Shown here in pieces: positions 1-8,540 of a DNA stretch of 64,000 nt (within the stretch, counting starts at the first letter, position 1; every line of letters begins with the position of its first letter). Position numbers and translations under genes: made by a program. The notes beneath the pieces were generated by a model. That model searched no databases. It had not been told where the DNA came from and saw only the letters and a list, made by a program, of their open reading frames with translations. The DNA is from Alkalihalophilus pseudofirmus (lineage in GTDB: Bacteria; Bacillota; Bacilli; Bacillales; Bacillaceae_D), in NCBI RefSeq assembly GCF_029094545.1, contig NZ_CP117835.1, forward strand, positions 280,001 through 344,000. The letters run 5' to 3'.

Positions 1-1
1 T

Positions 2-193
2 GGATACGGGGCTTCTCACTTGCCATATCTGCTTTATCCGCATTTAACGATCTATGACGGCTTTACAAACGAAGCGATGGCGATTGCTTTAATTATTGCG
101 TTCATTGCTGGATTGTTCTTGTTGATTCCTTCATTATATTTATTGATGAGACTCTTCTTATTTGACAATAAGTATGTACAAGGCAGAAAGTAA
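2..193 (+). CDS. cydB: Cytochrome bd ubiquinol oxidase subunit II (CydB/YthB type), C-terminal fragment
   Basis: The window opens inside this gene; the last 63 codons are visible. The fragment begins GYGASHLPYLLYP, then has one hydrophobic helix (IALIIAFIAGLFLLIP) and a short charged tail ending VQGRK, as expected for the last transmembrane segment of subunit II of a bd-type quinol oxidase, which reduces oxygen to water at the cytoplasmic membrane. The best support is the neighbour: 11 bases after the stop begins a CydS-like micro-subunit, which follows cydB in Bacillaceae. The 5' part and any cydA lie outside the window, so the exact subfamily is inferred. Confidence 0.7.
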   Translation, partial: GYGASHLPYLLYPHLTIYDGFTNEAMAIALIIAFIAGLFLLIPSLYLLMRLFLFDNKYVQGRK

Positions 194-204
194 GGAGGAT
201 AAGG

Positions 205-309
205 ATGGATTTTTTCTTAATTATGATTGCGCCGATTCTAATCGTCATTCTCTGTATAGCGGGTTTGTTTTGGTGGGGCGCAAAAGGACAGGAACCTTAT
301 AAAAAATAG
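205..309 (+). CDS. cydS: CydS-like small subunit of cytochrome bd oxidase (34 aa)
   Basis: A 34-residue single-helix protein beginning MDFFLIMIAPILIVIL and ending in a short charged tail (GAKGQEPYKK). An AAGGAGGATAAGG ribosome binding site overlaps the end of cydB and ends just before the ATG. Bacillaceae bd oxidases carry a third subunit of this size and position, CydS, which packs against CydA; length, single helix and operon position all fit. A hairpin terminator follows directly, so this is the last gene of the operon. It is short enough to be missed by automated annotation. Confidence 0.75.
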   Translation: MDFFLIMIAPILIVILCIAGLFWWGAKGQEPYKK

Positions 310-314
310 CCATT

Positions 315-354
315 TGCCGCCGGTAAGCTGTAATGCCTATCGGCGGTATTTTTG
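315..354 (+). terminator. Intrinsic terminator of the cytochrome bd operon
   Basis: GCCGCCGGTAAG pairs with CCTATCGGCGGT (two G-U pairs) around a short loop, followed by ATTTTTGTTT. It closes the cydB-cydS transcript. Confidence 0.75.
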
Positions 355-520
355 TTTGGAGAATCAGGATAATAGTACTATGATTAGGGTAAACTATGTA
401 GAAATTTGTAGGTTATCCTGCTTATTTTATGGAAAAAGGTTTAATCTTTTGTTGAAAGGGTACAGATAATCAGTTATTTTTACAAGATATTATGAAGTTT
501 CTTTAATGGAGGTATGAAGG

Positions 521-1033
521 ATGAAGGGGTATATAAGCTTACTAGTGGGGCTGTGCATCCTTGTGCTGTCTGCTTGCAGTCAGCCAACTCAAAGCGCTAC
601 GAATCAGATGAATTCACTCCAGCTTGAACATATACCAAGCGTAGATGTTACTGAGAGGATGAAAGTGTATTTATGGGAAGAAGAAGAGCAGGTTATGCCG
701 TTGATCTCCCATGATGAAACGCCAGAGCTTACAGAGAAGCATGAGCAATTACTACATTTGATTATGAAAGAAGAAGAGCCGGCTAGTTATGAAAACGATT
801 TTATAATGGAGAATCAATCGTTTGAAATGGACGCTAAGCTGTGGCAGGAAATTGAACTGATTGTGATGGACGATCATATTTTTTCTGACTCACCAATCTT
901 TCAATTGAATGAAGCCTCTTATAAGCGGACGGTTGCAATTAACTCTTTACGCTCGCGAACGAATTCACTAAAGAACCTTATTCAGCAGGATCAATCAACG
1001 AACCTTAAAGAAGTTGATATTTATGGGTTATAA
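521..1033 (+). CDS. Putative lipoprotein of unknown function (170 aa)
   Basis: The N-terminus has a short charged start, a hydrophobic stretch and the lipobox LSAC at residues 16-19, so the mature protein should be anchored to the outer face of the membrane through the lipidated cysteine. The rest is acidic and mainly helical, with no motif I recognise. Start ATG 521 is supported by a GGAGG ribosome binding site about eight bases upstream. It stands alone: a terminator lies before it (bd operon) and another right after it. No function is assigned. Confidence 0.7.
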   Translation: MKGYISLLVGLCILVLSACSQPTQSATNQMNSLQLEHIPSVDVTERMKVYLWEEEEQVMPLISHDETPELTEKHEQLLHLIMKEEEPASYENDFIMENQSFEMDAKLWQEIELIVMDDHIFSDSPIFQLNEASYKRTVAINSLRSRTNSLKNLIQQDQSTNLKEVDIYGL

Positions 1034-1047
1034 TAAAGATATAGCTT

Positions 1048-1074
1048 CCTCCTAGAATCTCTAGGAGGTTTTTT
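1048..1074 (+). terminator. Intrinsic terminator after the lipoprotein gene
   Basis: Perfect 9-bp stem CCTCCTAGA / TCTAGGAGG with a 3-base loop, followed by six T residues. Confidence 0.9.
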
Positions 1075-1116
1075 GTATAGGTAAGAGATAGATGGTAAGA
1101 GATAGAGGTGAAGAAT

Positions 1117-2223
1117 TTGCTGACGAGAACGCTTGCACAAGAAATTGTGAATCGTACAATAGATATTATCGGATACAACGTAAATGTCATGGATAAAGAC
1201 GGCATTATTATTGGAAGCGGGGATCAAAGCCGCTTATTTGAACTGCATGCCGGGGCGGTGGAGGCCATAGCCCAAGAGGTAGAAGTAGAGGTGGGGGAAG
1301 AGGATCTGACTCGTTTAAAGGGAACAAAAACAGGAATTAATCTGCCCATTACCTTTAATGAAGAAATTGTCGGTGTGATCGGGATAACCGGTCCATTAGA
1401 TGAAATCAGAGGTTACGGAAAGCTTGTGAAAATGGCAGCCGAGCTTTCTTTAAGTCAAGCCTTCTTAACAGCCGAGCTCCAGTGGGATACACGCCATAAA
1501 GAAGAGCTTGTAAGACAGCTTATTCGTGCAGAGATTGAGGATTGGAATTTGTTTAAAACAAGAGCTGATTCACTCGGGTTGTCTATTTCGCTCCCTTGTG
1601 AAGTGATTTGTATCGATACACCTCAAACTGCTACCCGATATAACGAAGAGCGGCAAAAATACGCCCTAGAAGAACAATTTAAAGAATATTCATCCCTCAT
1701 TCAAATTCAAAAAGACCGCTATGTATTGTTTCTTCCTGCCAAGAAGGCGATCTCTAAAGATAAACTTTTACATATTGCGTCAAGGTTCAAGCTTGATGTA
1801 GGCTATGGAACAATTGCTTATACGCTGGATGATATTGCTCCCTCTTATCAAAAGGCATCGTACTCTATTAATGCAGGTCGGTTTAAAAAAGCGGATCAGC
1901 GAATTCATTATTATGAGGAATTAGTGCTCGATGTCTCATTGTACAAGCTTTCTAGAAGTACGGACATGAAGGAGTTAAAGGGAATCCTCATGCCTCTTAA
2001 GCCGGAGGATCAGGCAAATCAACTTTTAGACACGTTAGAAGCTTACATTAAACATAATGGGGAAGTAAAACAAGTGGCCAAGGCTCTTTTTGTTCATAGA
2101 AATACAGTTCAATACCGGCTTCAAAAAATTGCTGAGATAACAAAGAAGGATCCACGGGTGTTGGAACAGCTGCTGGAGTTATATGTCAGCTTGAAATTAA
2201 ACCAATTTGATGGACTGAAGTGA
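1117..2223 (+). CDS. CdaR-family (sugar diacid) transcriptional regulator
   Basis: The N-terminal half is the sugar-diacid recognition domain (TLAQEIVNRTIDIIGYNVNV, IIIGSGD, GTKTGINLPI, EIVGVIGITG), and the C-terminus carries the PucR-type helix-turn-helix (VAKALFVHRNTVQYRLQKI near residues 327-345). E. coli CdaR activates glucarate, galactarate and glycerate use. Here it sits just upstream of a GntP-type permease and a glycerate kinase, so it is probably their activator. I prefer TTG 1117, with AGAGGTG six bases upstream; a GTG at 1108 is in frame but would lie inside that ribosome binding site. Downstream lies an inverted repeat that could be its binding site. Confidence 0.85.
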   Translation: MLTRTLAQEIVNRTIDIIGYNVNVMDKDGIIIGSGDQSRLFELHAGAVEAIAQEVEVEVGEEDLTRLKGTKTGINLPITFNEEIVGVIGITGPLDEIRGYGKLVKMAAELSLSQAFLTAELQWDTRHKEELVRQLIRAEIEDWNLFKTRADSLGLSISLPCEVICIDTPQTATRYNEERQKYALEEQFKEYSSLIQIQKDRYVLFLPAKKAISKDKLLHIASRFKLDVGYGTIAYTLDDIAPSYQKASYSINAGRFKKADQRIHYYEELVLDVSLYKLSRSTDMKELKGILMPLKPEDQANQLLDTLEAYIKHNGEVKQVAKALFVHRNTVQYRLQKIAEITKKDPRVLEQLLELYVSLKLNQFDGLK

Positions 2224-2230
2224 AATAGAA

Positions 2231-2297
2231 TGATTGTGCATATGACCTAATATTGTTCTCATAATGGAATTGATTTTAGCGTCATGCACAATGATCA
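2231..2297. promoter_or_regulatory. Inverted repeat between the CdaR gene and the permease gene
   Basis: TGATTGTGCATATGAC at 2231-2246 is matched by its near reverse complement GTCATGCACAATGATCA at 2281-2297, with 34 bases between. There is no T-run, so it does not look like a terminator. Its place immediately upstream of the permease operon suggests a regulator site, perhaps for the CdaR-like protein; this is inference. Confidence 0.45.
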
Positions 2298-2303
2298 CTA
2301 AAC

Positions 2304-2317
2304 GGTAAACGCTTACA
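2304..2317. promoter_or_regulatory. Catabolite-responsive element (CcpA cre)
   Basis: GGTAAACGCTTACA matches TGTAAACGCTTACA at 13 of 14 positions, a good fit to the cre consensus TGWAARCGYTWNCW. It lies about 35-50 bases upstream of the permease start, where CcpA binding would repress the permease and glycerate kinase genes when preferred sugars are present. Confidence 0.65.
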
Positions 2318-2351
2318 ATAGAGAAAAGTCATTCTCTGGGGGTTTATGAGT

Positions 2352-3620
2352 ATGGATGTACAAGTAACAGCTATTGGAGCATTACTCGGTTTAATTATAG
2401 CGATTGTTATGATTTTAAGAAAAATTCCTCCTGTCTATGCGTTAATGGCGGGGGCTTTGACTGGCGGAATCGTCGGCGGTGCCTCGATTGTCGATACAGT
2501 AGATTTAATGATTGGAGGAGCTGGCGGTATTATTCCTGCTGTTCTCAGGATCTTAGCAGCGGGTGTGTTGGCAGGAGTGTTAATTGAGTCAGGAGCAGCA
2601 GCGACGATTGCACAGGGTATCGTAAAAAGAGTGGGACAGACCCGTGCTTTATTAGCGCTTGCTGTGGCTACAATGATTTTGACAGCAGTTGGTGTCTTTG
2701 TAGACGTTGCCGTTATTACCGTAGCACCGATCGCTTTAGCCATTGCAAGTCAGGCAGGGTTATCTAAAACGGCCATTTTACTTGCGATGATCGGTGGAGG
2801 TAAAGCCGGAAATATCATGAGTCCTAACCCTAACACAATTGCGGTTTCAGAGGCATTTAATGTGCCGCTCACTTCGGTTATGGCAGCAGGTATTATTCCG
2901 GCAGCTTTTGGTGTAACAGCGACGTACTTTATAGCAAAACGACTATCTAACAAGGGGACAGCAGTAAAATTAGAAGAAGTAGAATCAACGAATGCACAAG
3001 GAGCGCCGTCTTTTGCAGCTGCGATTGTCGCACCTTTAGTAGCTATTATTCTACTGATGCTTAGACCGCTGTTTGATATTGTCGTAGATCCAATGATCGC
3101 CCTTCCTTTAGGTGGATTAGCTGGTGCCCTTGTAATGGGTAAGTTTAAAATGATGAATCAATACGCGATTTCAGGATTGAATAAAATGTCAGGTGTTGCG
3201 ATTTTATTAATTGGGACAGGTGCAATTGCTGGAATCATCTCTAACTCTGGACTCCGAGATGTGCTGATTAATGGATTAGATGGACTTGGTCTGCCGGCTT
3301 ACGCATTGGCCCCGGCATCAGGGATCTTTATGTCTGCAGCGACTGCATCAACTACTGCAGGTTCAGCTGTGGCCAGCAGCGTATTTGGAGCGACTCTGCT
3401 CGAGCTTGGTGTAGCAGGGCTTGCAGGAGCTGCGATGGTCCATGCAGGAGCGACAGTACTTGATCACTTGCCGCACGGAAGCTTCTTCCATGCAACGGCA
3501 GGAAGTGTCGGTATGCAAATTAATGAACGCTTAAAGCTTATTCCTTACGAGTCTCTTCTCGGATTAATCATGGCTATTGTCTCAACTTTAATCTTCGGAG
3601 TCTTTCAATGGTTTTTATAA
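2352..3620 (+). CDS. GntP-family permease, probable glycerate (or gluconate-type) importer
   Basis: A 422-residue, strongly hydrophobic protein with about twelve membrane segments and the glycine- and asparagine-rich loops of the GntP family (GGGKAGNIMSPNPNTIAVSEAF, split here as GGGKAGNIMS and PNPNTIA; later HAGATVLDHLPHGSFFHAT). GntP proteins import gluconate and related sugar acids with protons. Pairing with a glycerate kinase 70 bases downstream points to glycerate. ATG 2352 sits nine bases after a GGGGG ribosome binding site; ATG 2346 is also in frame but only three bases from it. A cre site precedes the gene. Confidence 0.88.
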   Translation: MDVQVTAIGALLGLIIAIVMILRKIPPVYALMAGALTGGIVGGASIVDTVDLMIGGAGGIIPAVLRILAAGVLAGVLIESGAAATIAQGIVKRVGQTRALLALAVATMILTAVGVFVDVAVITVAPIALAIASQAGLSKTAILLAMIGGGKAGNIMSPNPNTIAVSEAFNVPLTSVMAAGIIPAAFGVTATYFIAKRLSNKGTAVKLEEVESTNAQGAPSFAAAIVAPLVAIILLMLRPLFDIVVDPMIALPLGGLAGALVMGKFKMMNQYAISGLNKMSGVAILLIGTGAIAGIISNSGLRDVLINGLDGLGLPAYALAPASGIFMSAATASTTAGSAVASSVFGATLLELGVAGLAGAAMVHAGATVLDHLPHGSFFHATAGSVGMQINERLKLIPYESLLGLIMAIVSTLIFGVFQWFL

Positions 3621-3691
3621 GCGCCGGTTCTTATAAGCACAGGGTCTTATAAGCATAATGACAACGCAGAATAAAAAGGAGGAAACATTTG

Positions 3692-4831
3692 ATGAGAAAA
3701 ATAGTGATTGCACCAGATTCATTTAAAGAAAGCTTTTCAGCTCTTCAAGCGGCGAATGCAATAGAGGACGGGTTTAAGCAAGTGTTTCCTGAAGCTGAAT
3801 ATATTAAAATTCCTATGGCTGACGGGGGAGAGGGTACGGTTCAATCGTTGGTTGATGCACTAGAAGGAACTGTGAAGTCTGTAAACGTTACAGGGCCGCT
3901 AGGGGAGCCTGTTGAGGCGAAATATGGATTATCTGGAGACAGGCAAACGGCGGTTATTGAAATGGCTGAAGCCTCGGGCTTGTCTTTAGTTCCAATAGAG
4001 CTGCGTAATCCACTCATGACAACAACGTACGGGACAGGACAATTAATTGAAGATGCCTTAAATGAGGGCGTAAACCATATCATAATAGGTATTGGCGGGA
4101 GCGCAACGAATGACGGGGGAGCTGGTATGGCCCAAGCACTCGGAGTGAAGCTGCTTGATTCTAAGGGGGAAGGTCTTCCGTATGGAGGAGCTGCCCTAGC
4201 GCAGCTGGCTTCTATTCAGACAGATGAGATCCATCCAAGGCTTAGTGAGGTAACCATTGAGGTTGCTTGTGACGTTGATAACCCACTTTTAGGTGAGAGG
4301 GGTGCTTCAGCAATTTACGGTCCGCAAAAAGGGGCTACTGCTGAGATGGTCGTACAGCTTGATGCAGCACTTGCTCACTATGCATCTGTTATTAATAGAG
4401 ATTTAGGTAAAGATGTAGCTGAGATTGCAGGTGCTGGTGCCGCTGGAGGGTTAGGTGCAGGCTTGCTTGCTTTCCTAGATGTTCGGCTTGAGTCTGGAGT
4501 GACTTTAGTTCTTGAGGCAACTGATTTTAACAAAAAAGCAGAGGGAGCTGACCTCGTAATTACAGGTGAAGGACGTCTTGATCATCAGACGGTATTTGGA
4601 AAAACACCAATCGGGGTCGCGCGGGCTGCAAAGTCACAGGGAGCTTCCGTCATTGCTATTGCCGGTGGATTAGCTCCTGGCCATGAAGCCATTTACGAGG
4701 AAGGTATTGATGCTGCATTCTCCCTCGTTCCAGGTATTATGACGTTAAATGAGGCAATTGTGGATGGATTAACTTATTTAGAGCGTACCGCAAACAACAT
4801 TGCTAAAACGATTAAGATGGCCTCAAACTAA
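3692..4831 (+). CDS. Glycerate kinase (GlxK/GarK type)
   Basis: A 379-residue cytoplasmic enzyme of glycerate kinase family 1, beginning MRKIVIAPDSFKESFSA with the family hallmarks MADGGEGT, GIGGSATNDGG and ITGEGRLDHQT. It phosphorylates glycerate to 2-phosphoglycerate, feeding lower glycolysis, and completes the route started by the upstream permease. The ATG at 3692 is nine bases after AAAAAGGAGGA; an in-frame TTG at 3689 is not needed. The 70-base gap to the permease holds a short repeat (TCTTATAAGCA twice) but no terminator, so the two are probably cotranscribed. Confidence 0.93.
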   Translation: MRKIVIAPDSFKESFSALQAANAIEDGFKQVFPEAEYIKIPMADGGEGTVQSLVDALEGTVKSVNVTGPLGEPVEAKYGLSGDRQTAVIEMAEASGLSLVPIELRNPLMTTTYGTGQLIEDALNEGVNHIIIGIGGSATNDGGAGMAQALGVKLLDSKGEGLPYGGAALAQLASIQTDEIHPRLSEVTIEVACDVDNPLLGERGASAIYGPQKGATAEMVVQLDAALAHYASVINRDLGKDVAEIAGAGAAGGLGAGLLAFLDVRLESGVTLVLEATDFNKKAEGADLVITGEGRLDHQTVFGKTPIGVARAAKSQGASVIAIAGGLAPGHEAIYEEGIDAAFSLVPGIMTLNEAIVDGLTYLERTANNIAKTIKMASN

Positions 4832-4833
4832 AA

Positions 4834-4873
4834 AACAGCACCGTGTCATAATACACGGTGCTGTTTGTCGTTA
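4834..4873. terminator. Bidirectional terminator between glycerate kinase and ydiK
   Basis: AACAGCACCGTGT pairs with ACACGGTGCTGTT across a 6-base loop. A-rich sequence on one side and a T-run a few bases downstream on the other would serve both converging genes. Confidence 0.8.
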
Positions 4874-5089
4874 TTTTTTATGCTTATTTTGCTGCTTTTC
4901 AATTTGCTTGATCACGCGCCTGATCCGAAAGAAGCGGTAAGCAATCATAAAGTCAAATGCAGCAAAACCAATAATGAGGTAGGCCCAGAAATCCCAGCCG
5001 GTTTGATTAACCTTTTGGATCGCAATATAGACGACAATTACCCCAAGAAAGAAATACATAAAAGCCATAGTTGTTGGAGATATCCTCAT
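4871..5089 (-). CDS. ydiK: YdiK-like small membrane protein (DUF4305)
   Basis: A 72-residue protein with two hydrophobic helices (MYFFLGVIVVYIAI and AYLIIGFAAFDFMIAY) and a lysine-rich tail. I assign it as YdiK mainly from synteny: in B. subtilis ydiK and ydiL sit beside groES-groEL, as here. Its ATG overlaps the TGA of ydiL (ATGA), so the two are translationally coupled. The function of the family is unknown. Confidence 0.75.
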   Translation of the reverse strand: MRISPTTMAFMYFFLGVIVVYIAIQKVNQTGWDFWAYLIIGFAAFDFMIAYRFFRIRRVIKQIEKQQNKHKK

Positions 5090-5808
5090 AATAATCCCCC
5101 GATGATCAATGATGTTTGTTGGACTTCTTCTAAACGTTCAACCCATTCTTCTAGTCTGTCTGCAAGCAGTACATTTACAACTGCTACAAAAAGGTTAAGA
5201 GCCACATGAGCGATAATTGGTACAAGGATCCGCCCAGTTTTTACATATAGGAAGGCAAAAACAAAGCCCATAGCCGTATAAATGAGTAAGTGTGTAAAGT
5301 CAAAATGGATAGCTGCAAAGATCAATGAACTGACAAAGCCTGCAATCCAAAAGTTGAATCGTTTATAGAGTGCTCCGAAAATGATTAAACGAAACACAAT
5401 TTCTTCTAATATCGGTCCGATAATCGCAATAACAAAAATAAATGCTGGAAATGCTTTAGCCATTTCTACTATGGCCTCCGTATTTTCTGATCCGGGCTCA
5501 ATTCCAAATGCATACATTTCAATTAAGGCAGCTGCATATTGAGCGCCAAACACCATAAATACACCGATGATTGCCCATCTAACTGCCTCACCCCGAGAGG
5601 AGCGGCCGCGCATTTGATGTCTTTCACGCATATCTGGGACGAGAAGGAATAAAATAATCATTAGCCCGACTGTGAAACTGAAAATACTCCATATCCCCGG
5701 TATGCGGTCAACGGCGATATCAAACTGAAGTAACAGCAGGGTTCCTGGGATCGCTGAGAGCTGCATCAGTACATATGTAATAAGAATCCACCAATAACGA
5801 ATGTTCAA
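5086..5808 (-). CDS. ydiL: YdiL-like CPBP (CAAX/Rce1-type) intramembrane metalloprotease
   Basis: A 240-residue multi-span membrane protein with the CPBP motifs: EEIVFR, IFAAIHFD and HVALN, which supply the glutamates and histidines of the intramembrane metal site. B. subtilis YdiL belongs to this family and occupies the same position divergent from groES. Start TTG 5808 has AAAGGAG eight bases upstream on the minus strand. It overlaps ydiK by four bases. Substrates are not evident; family members process peptides or act in bacteriocin immunity. Confidence 0.85.
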   Translation of the reverse strand: MNIRYWWILITYVLMQLSAIPGTLLLLQFDIAVDRIPGIWSIFSFTVGLMIILFLLVPDMRERHQMRGRSSRGEAVRWAIIGVFMVFGAQYAAALIEMYAFGIEPGSENTEAIVEMAKAFPAFIFVIAIIGPILEEIVFRLIIFGALYKRFNFWIAGFVSSLIFAAIHFDFTHLLIYTAMGFVFAFLYVKTGRILVPIIAHVALNLFVAVVNVLLADRLEEWVERLEEVQQTSLIIGGLL

Positions 5809-5997
5809 TTTGCTAACTCCTTTATTAAGAAATAGTCAATTTTCTTTAATTCATTTATTTTACCATAGGTTATTTAGAAAGGCAGGAGGAATGCCTCGTT
5901 TAAGAGCGAATAGTTAGTAGTGCTATTTATTGTATGCGGCTATTGCGCTATCTAACAGGCCTGGTTAAGAAAAATCAAAAAAAGTATAGTAAAGGGC

Positions 5998-6029
5998 TTG
6001 CAAAACGAGAGTGTAATGATTATTATAAT
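5998..6029 (+). promoter_or_regulatory. SigA-type promoter of groESL
   Basis: TTGCAA (5998-6003), 17 bases, then TATTAT (6021-6026); an overlapping TATAAT at 6024-6029 gives a 20-base spacing. The CIRCE operator begins eight bases further on. Confidence 0.7.
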
Positions 6030-6036
6030 AATTGTG

Positions 6037-6063
6037 TTAGCACTCATGATGAGTGAGTGCTAA
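6037..6063. promoter_or_regulatory. CIRCE element (HrcA operator)
   Basis: TTAGCACTC-N9-GAGTGCTAA, a perfect match to the CIRCE consensus, just downstream of the groESL promoter. HrcA bound here represses groESL until heat shock. Confidence 0.98.
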
Positions 6064-6102
6064 TAAAGAATATTACATAGGTCTTGAAGGAGGGTGTTTT
6101 CC

Positions 6103-6387
6103 TTGTTAAAGCCATTAGGTGATCGTATTATTATCGAGTTAGTCGAATCTGAGGAAAAAACAGCGAGCGGGATTGTATTACCTGACTCTGCAAAAGAAAA
6201 GCCGCAAGAAGGTAAGGTTGTAGCTGTTGGAACAGGCCGTGTAACTGATAACGGAGAGCGCATCGCACTTGACGTTAAAGAAGGCGATTCTATCATTTTC
6301 TCTAAATATGCGGGAACAGAAGTGAAGTACGGCGGAGTTGAATACTTGATCCTTCGTGAAAGTGACGTACTAGCTATCATCGGTTAA
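6103..6387 (+). CDS. groES: Co-chaperonin GroES
   Basis: A 94-residue protein beginning [15 protein letters not shown] with the mobile-loop region [14 protein letters not shown] and the C-terminal [11 protein letters not shown], the standard GroES length and fold. It caps the GroEL ring during ATP-driven folding. TTG 6103 lies seven to eight bases after GAAGGAGGGTG; an upstream GTG at 6094 is inside that ribosome binding site and is rejected. It is the first gene of the CIRCE-controlled operon. Confidence 0.97.
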   Translation: MLKPLGDRIIIELVESEEKTASGIVLPDSAKEKPQEGKVVAVGTGRVTDNGERIALDVKEGDSIIFSKYAGTEVKYGGVEYLILRESDVLAIIG

Positions 6388-6461
6388 TACATTTAAGTAA
6401 TTAATCCATTGAAGTTAACCATTAAACAAAAGCGAATTTGACTATATACACTATTTTCTAG

Positions 6462-8114
<1,653 letters not shown>

Positions 8115-8121
8115 TAAGAAA

Positions 8122-8232
8122 AGCCGAAGCGACTGCTCAGAAACGCAGGAATCTGGAGCAACTGACAAGTGGCGTTCTTTGCCACGTAGGAGGGTGTGAA
8201 GAGTCCGGAGTTTCTAGGAGTGAAGGCTAGAC
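8122..8232 (+). repeat. Structured intergenic element after groEL
   Basis: About 110 GC-richer bases with inverted symmetry: CTCAGAAACGCAGGA near the left end is roughly the reverse complement of TCCGGAGTTTCTAGGAG near the right end, and GTGGCGTTCTTTGCCAC forms a perfect inner hairpin (8172-8188). It has no credible coding frame. It resembles intergenic repeat elements of Bacillaceae, but its copy number cannot be seen from one window. Confidence 0.45.
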
Positions 8233-8282
8233 ATCTGCCCATCAAACCCTTGATAGATAAGGTTTTGACATAAAGTGAAAAG

Positions 8283-8324
8283 AAGCTTCTCATAAGTTGA
8301 ACAAACTTATGGGGAGCTTTTTTG
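8283..8324 (+). terminator. groESL terminator
   Basis: AAGCTTCTCATAAGTT pairs with AACTTATGGGGAGCTT (two G-U pairs), followed by TTTTTTG. Confidence 0.88.
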
Positions 8325-8399
8325 TTTGTAAATCTACGGCTTTCAGAGCATATAAGCCTCACAAGCGATTTTATCTCCAAGGGTAAGATTGTGAATTAA

Positions 8400-8417
8400 A
8401 TGTGAAATGTTTCACAA
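8400..8417. promoter_or_regulatory. Rex- or Fnr-type palindromic operator
   Basis: ATGTGAAATGTTTCACAA matches the Rex consensus TTGTGAAnnnnTTCACAA at all but its first base, and also contains the Fnr/Crp form TGTGA-N6-TCACA. Either redox regulator could act here. It lies about 30 bases upstream of a TATAAT (8445-8450) in front of a flavin disulfide reductase gene. Confidence 0.65.
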
Positions 8418-8444
8418 AATCCTCCAAATTAGTAGCACCTCGGG

Positions 8445-8477
8445 TATAATGAACGCATAAGATACCTTATAGGGTAT
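8445..8477 (+). promoter_or_regulatory. Promoter -10 and CstR-like operator upstream of the CoA-disulfide reductase fusion
   Basis: A TATAAT at 8445-8450 is followed by the near-palindrome ATACCTTATAGGGTAT (8462-8477), which would cover the transcription start. The shape ATACC-N-TATA-GGGTA resembles operators of CsoR-family persulfide sensors such as CstR. A 14-of-16 match lies upstream of the TauE/SafE gene at 16149-16164. No CstR gene is visible in the window. Confidence 0.5.
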
Positions 8478-8540
8478 AGGGTGTATTCATATTAAAGTTG
8501 TTCAATGGTAATTTAAAATATCTCTTTTGGAGGGGATCAA

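Noticed and set aside
3629..3655. TCTTATAAGCA repeated twice between permease and glycerate kinase
   Set aside because: The repeat is short and near-palindromic with no known meaning; it could be simple local duplication.
4865..5209. Plus-strand frame of 114 codons across the ydiK/ydiL junction
   Set aside because: It is antisense to ydiK and ydiL, which are supported by family motifs, synteny and an ATGA overlap.
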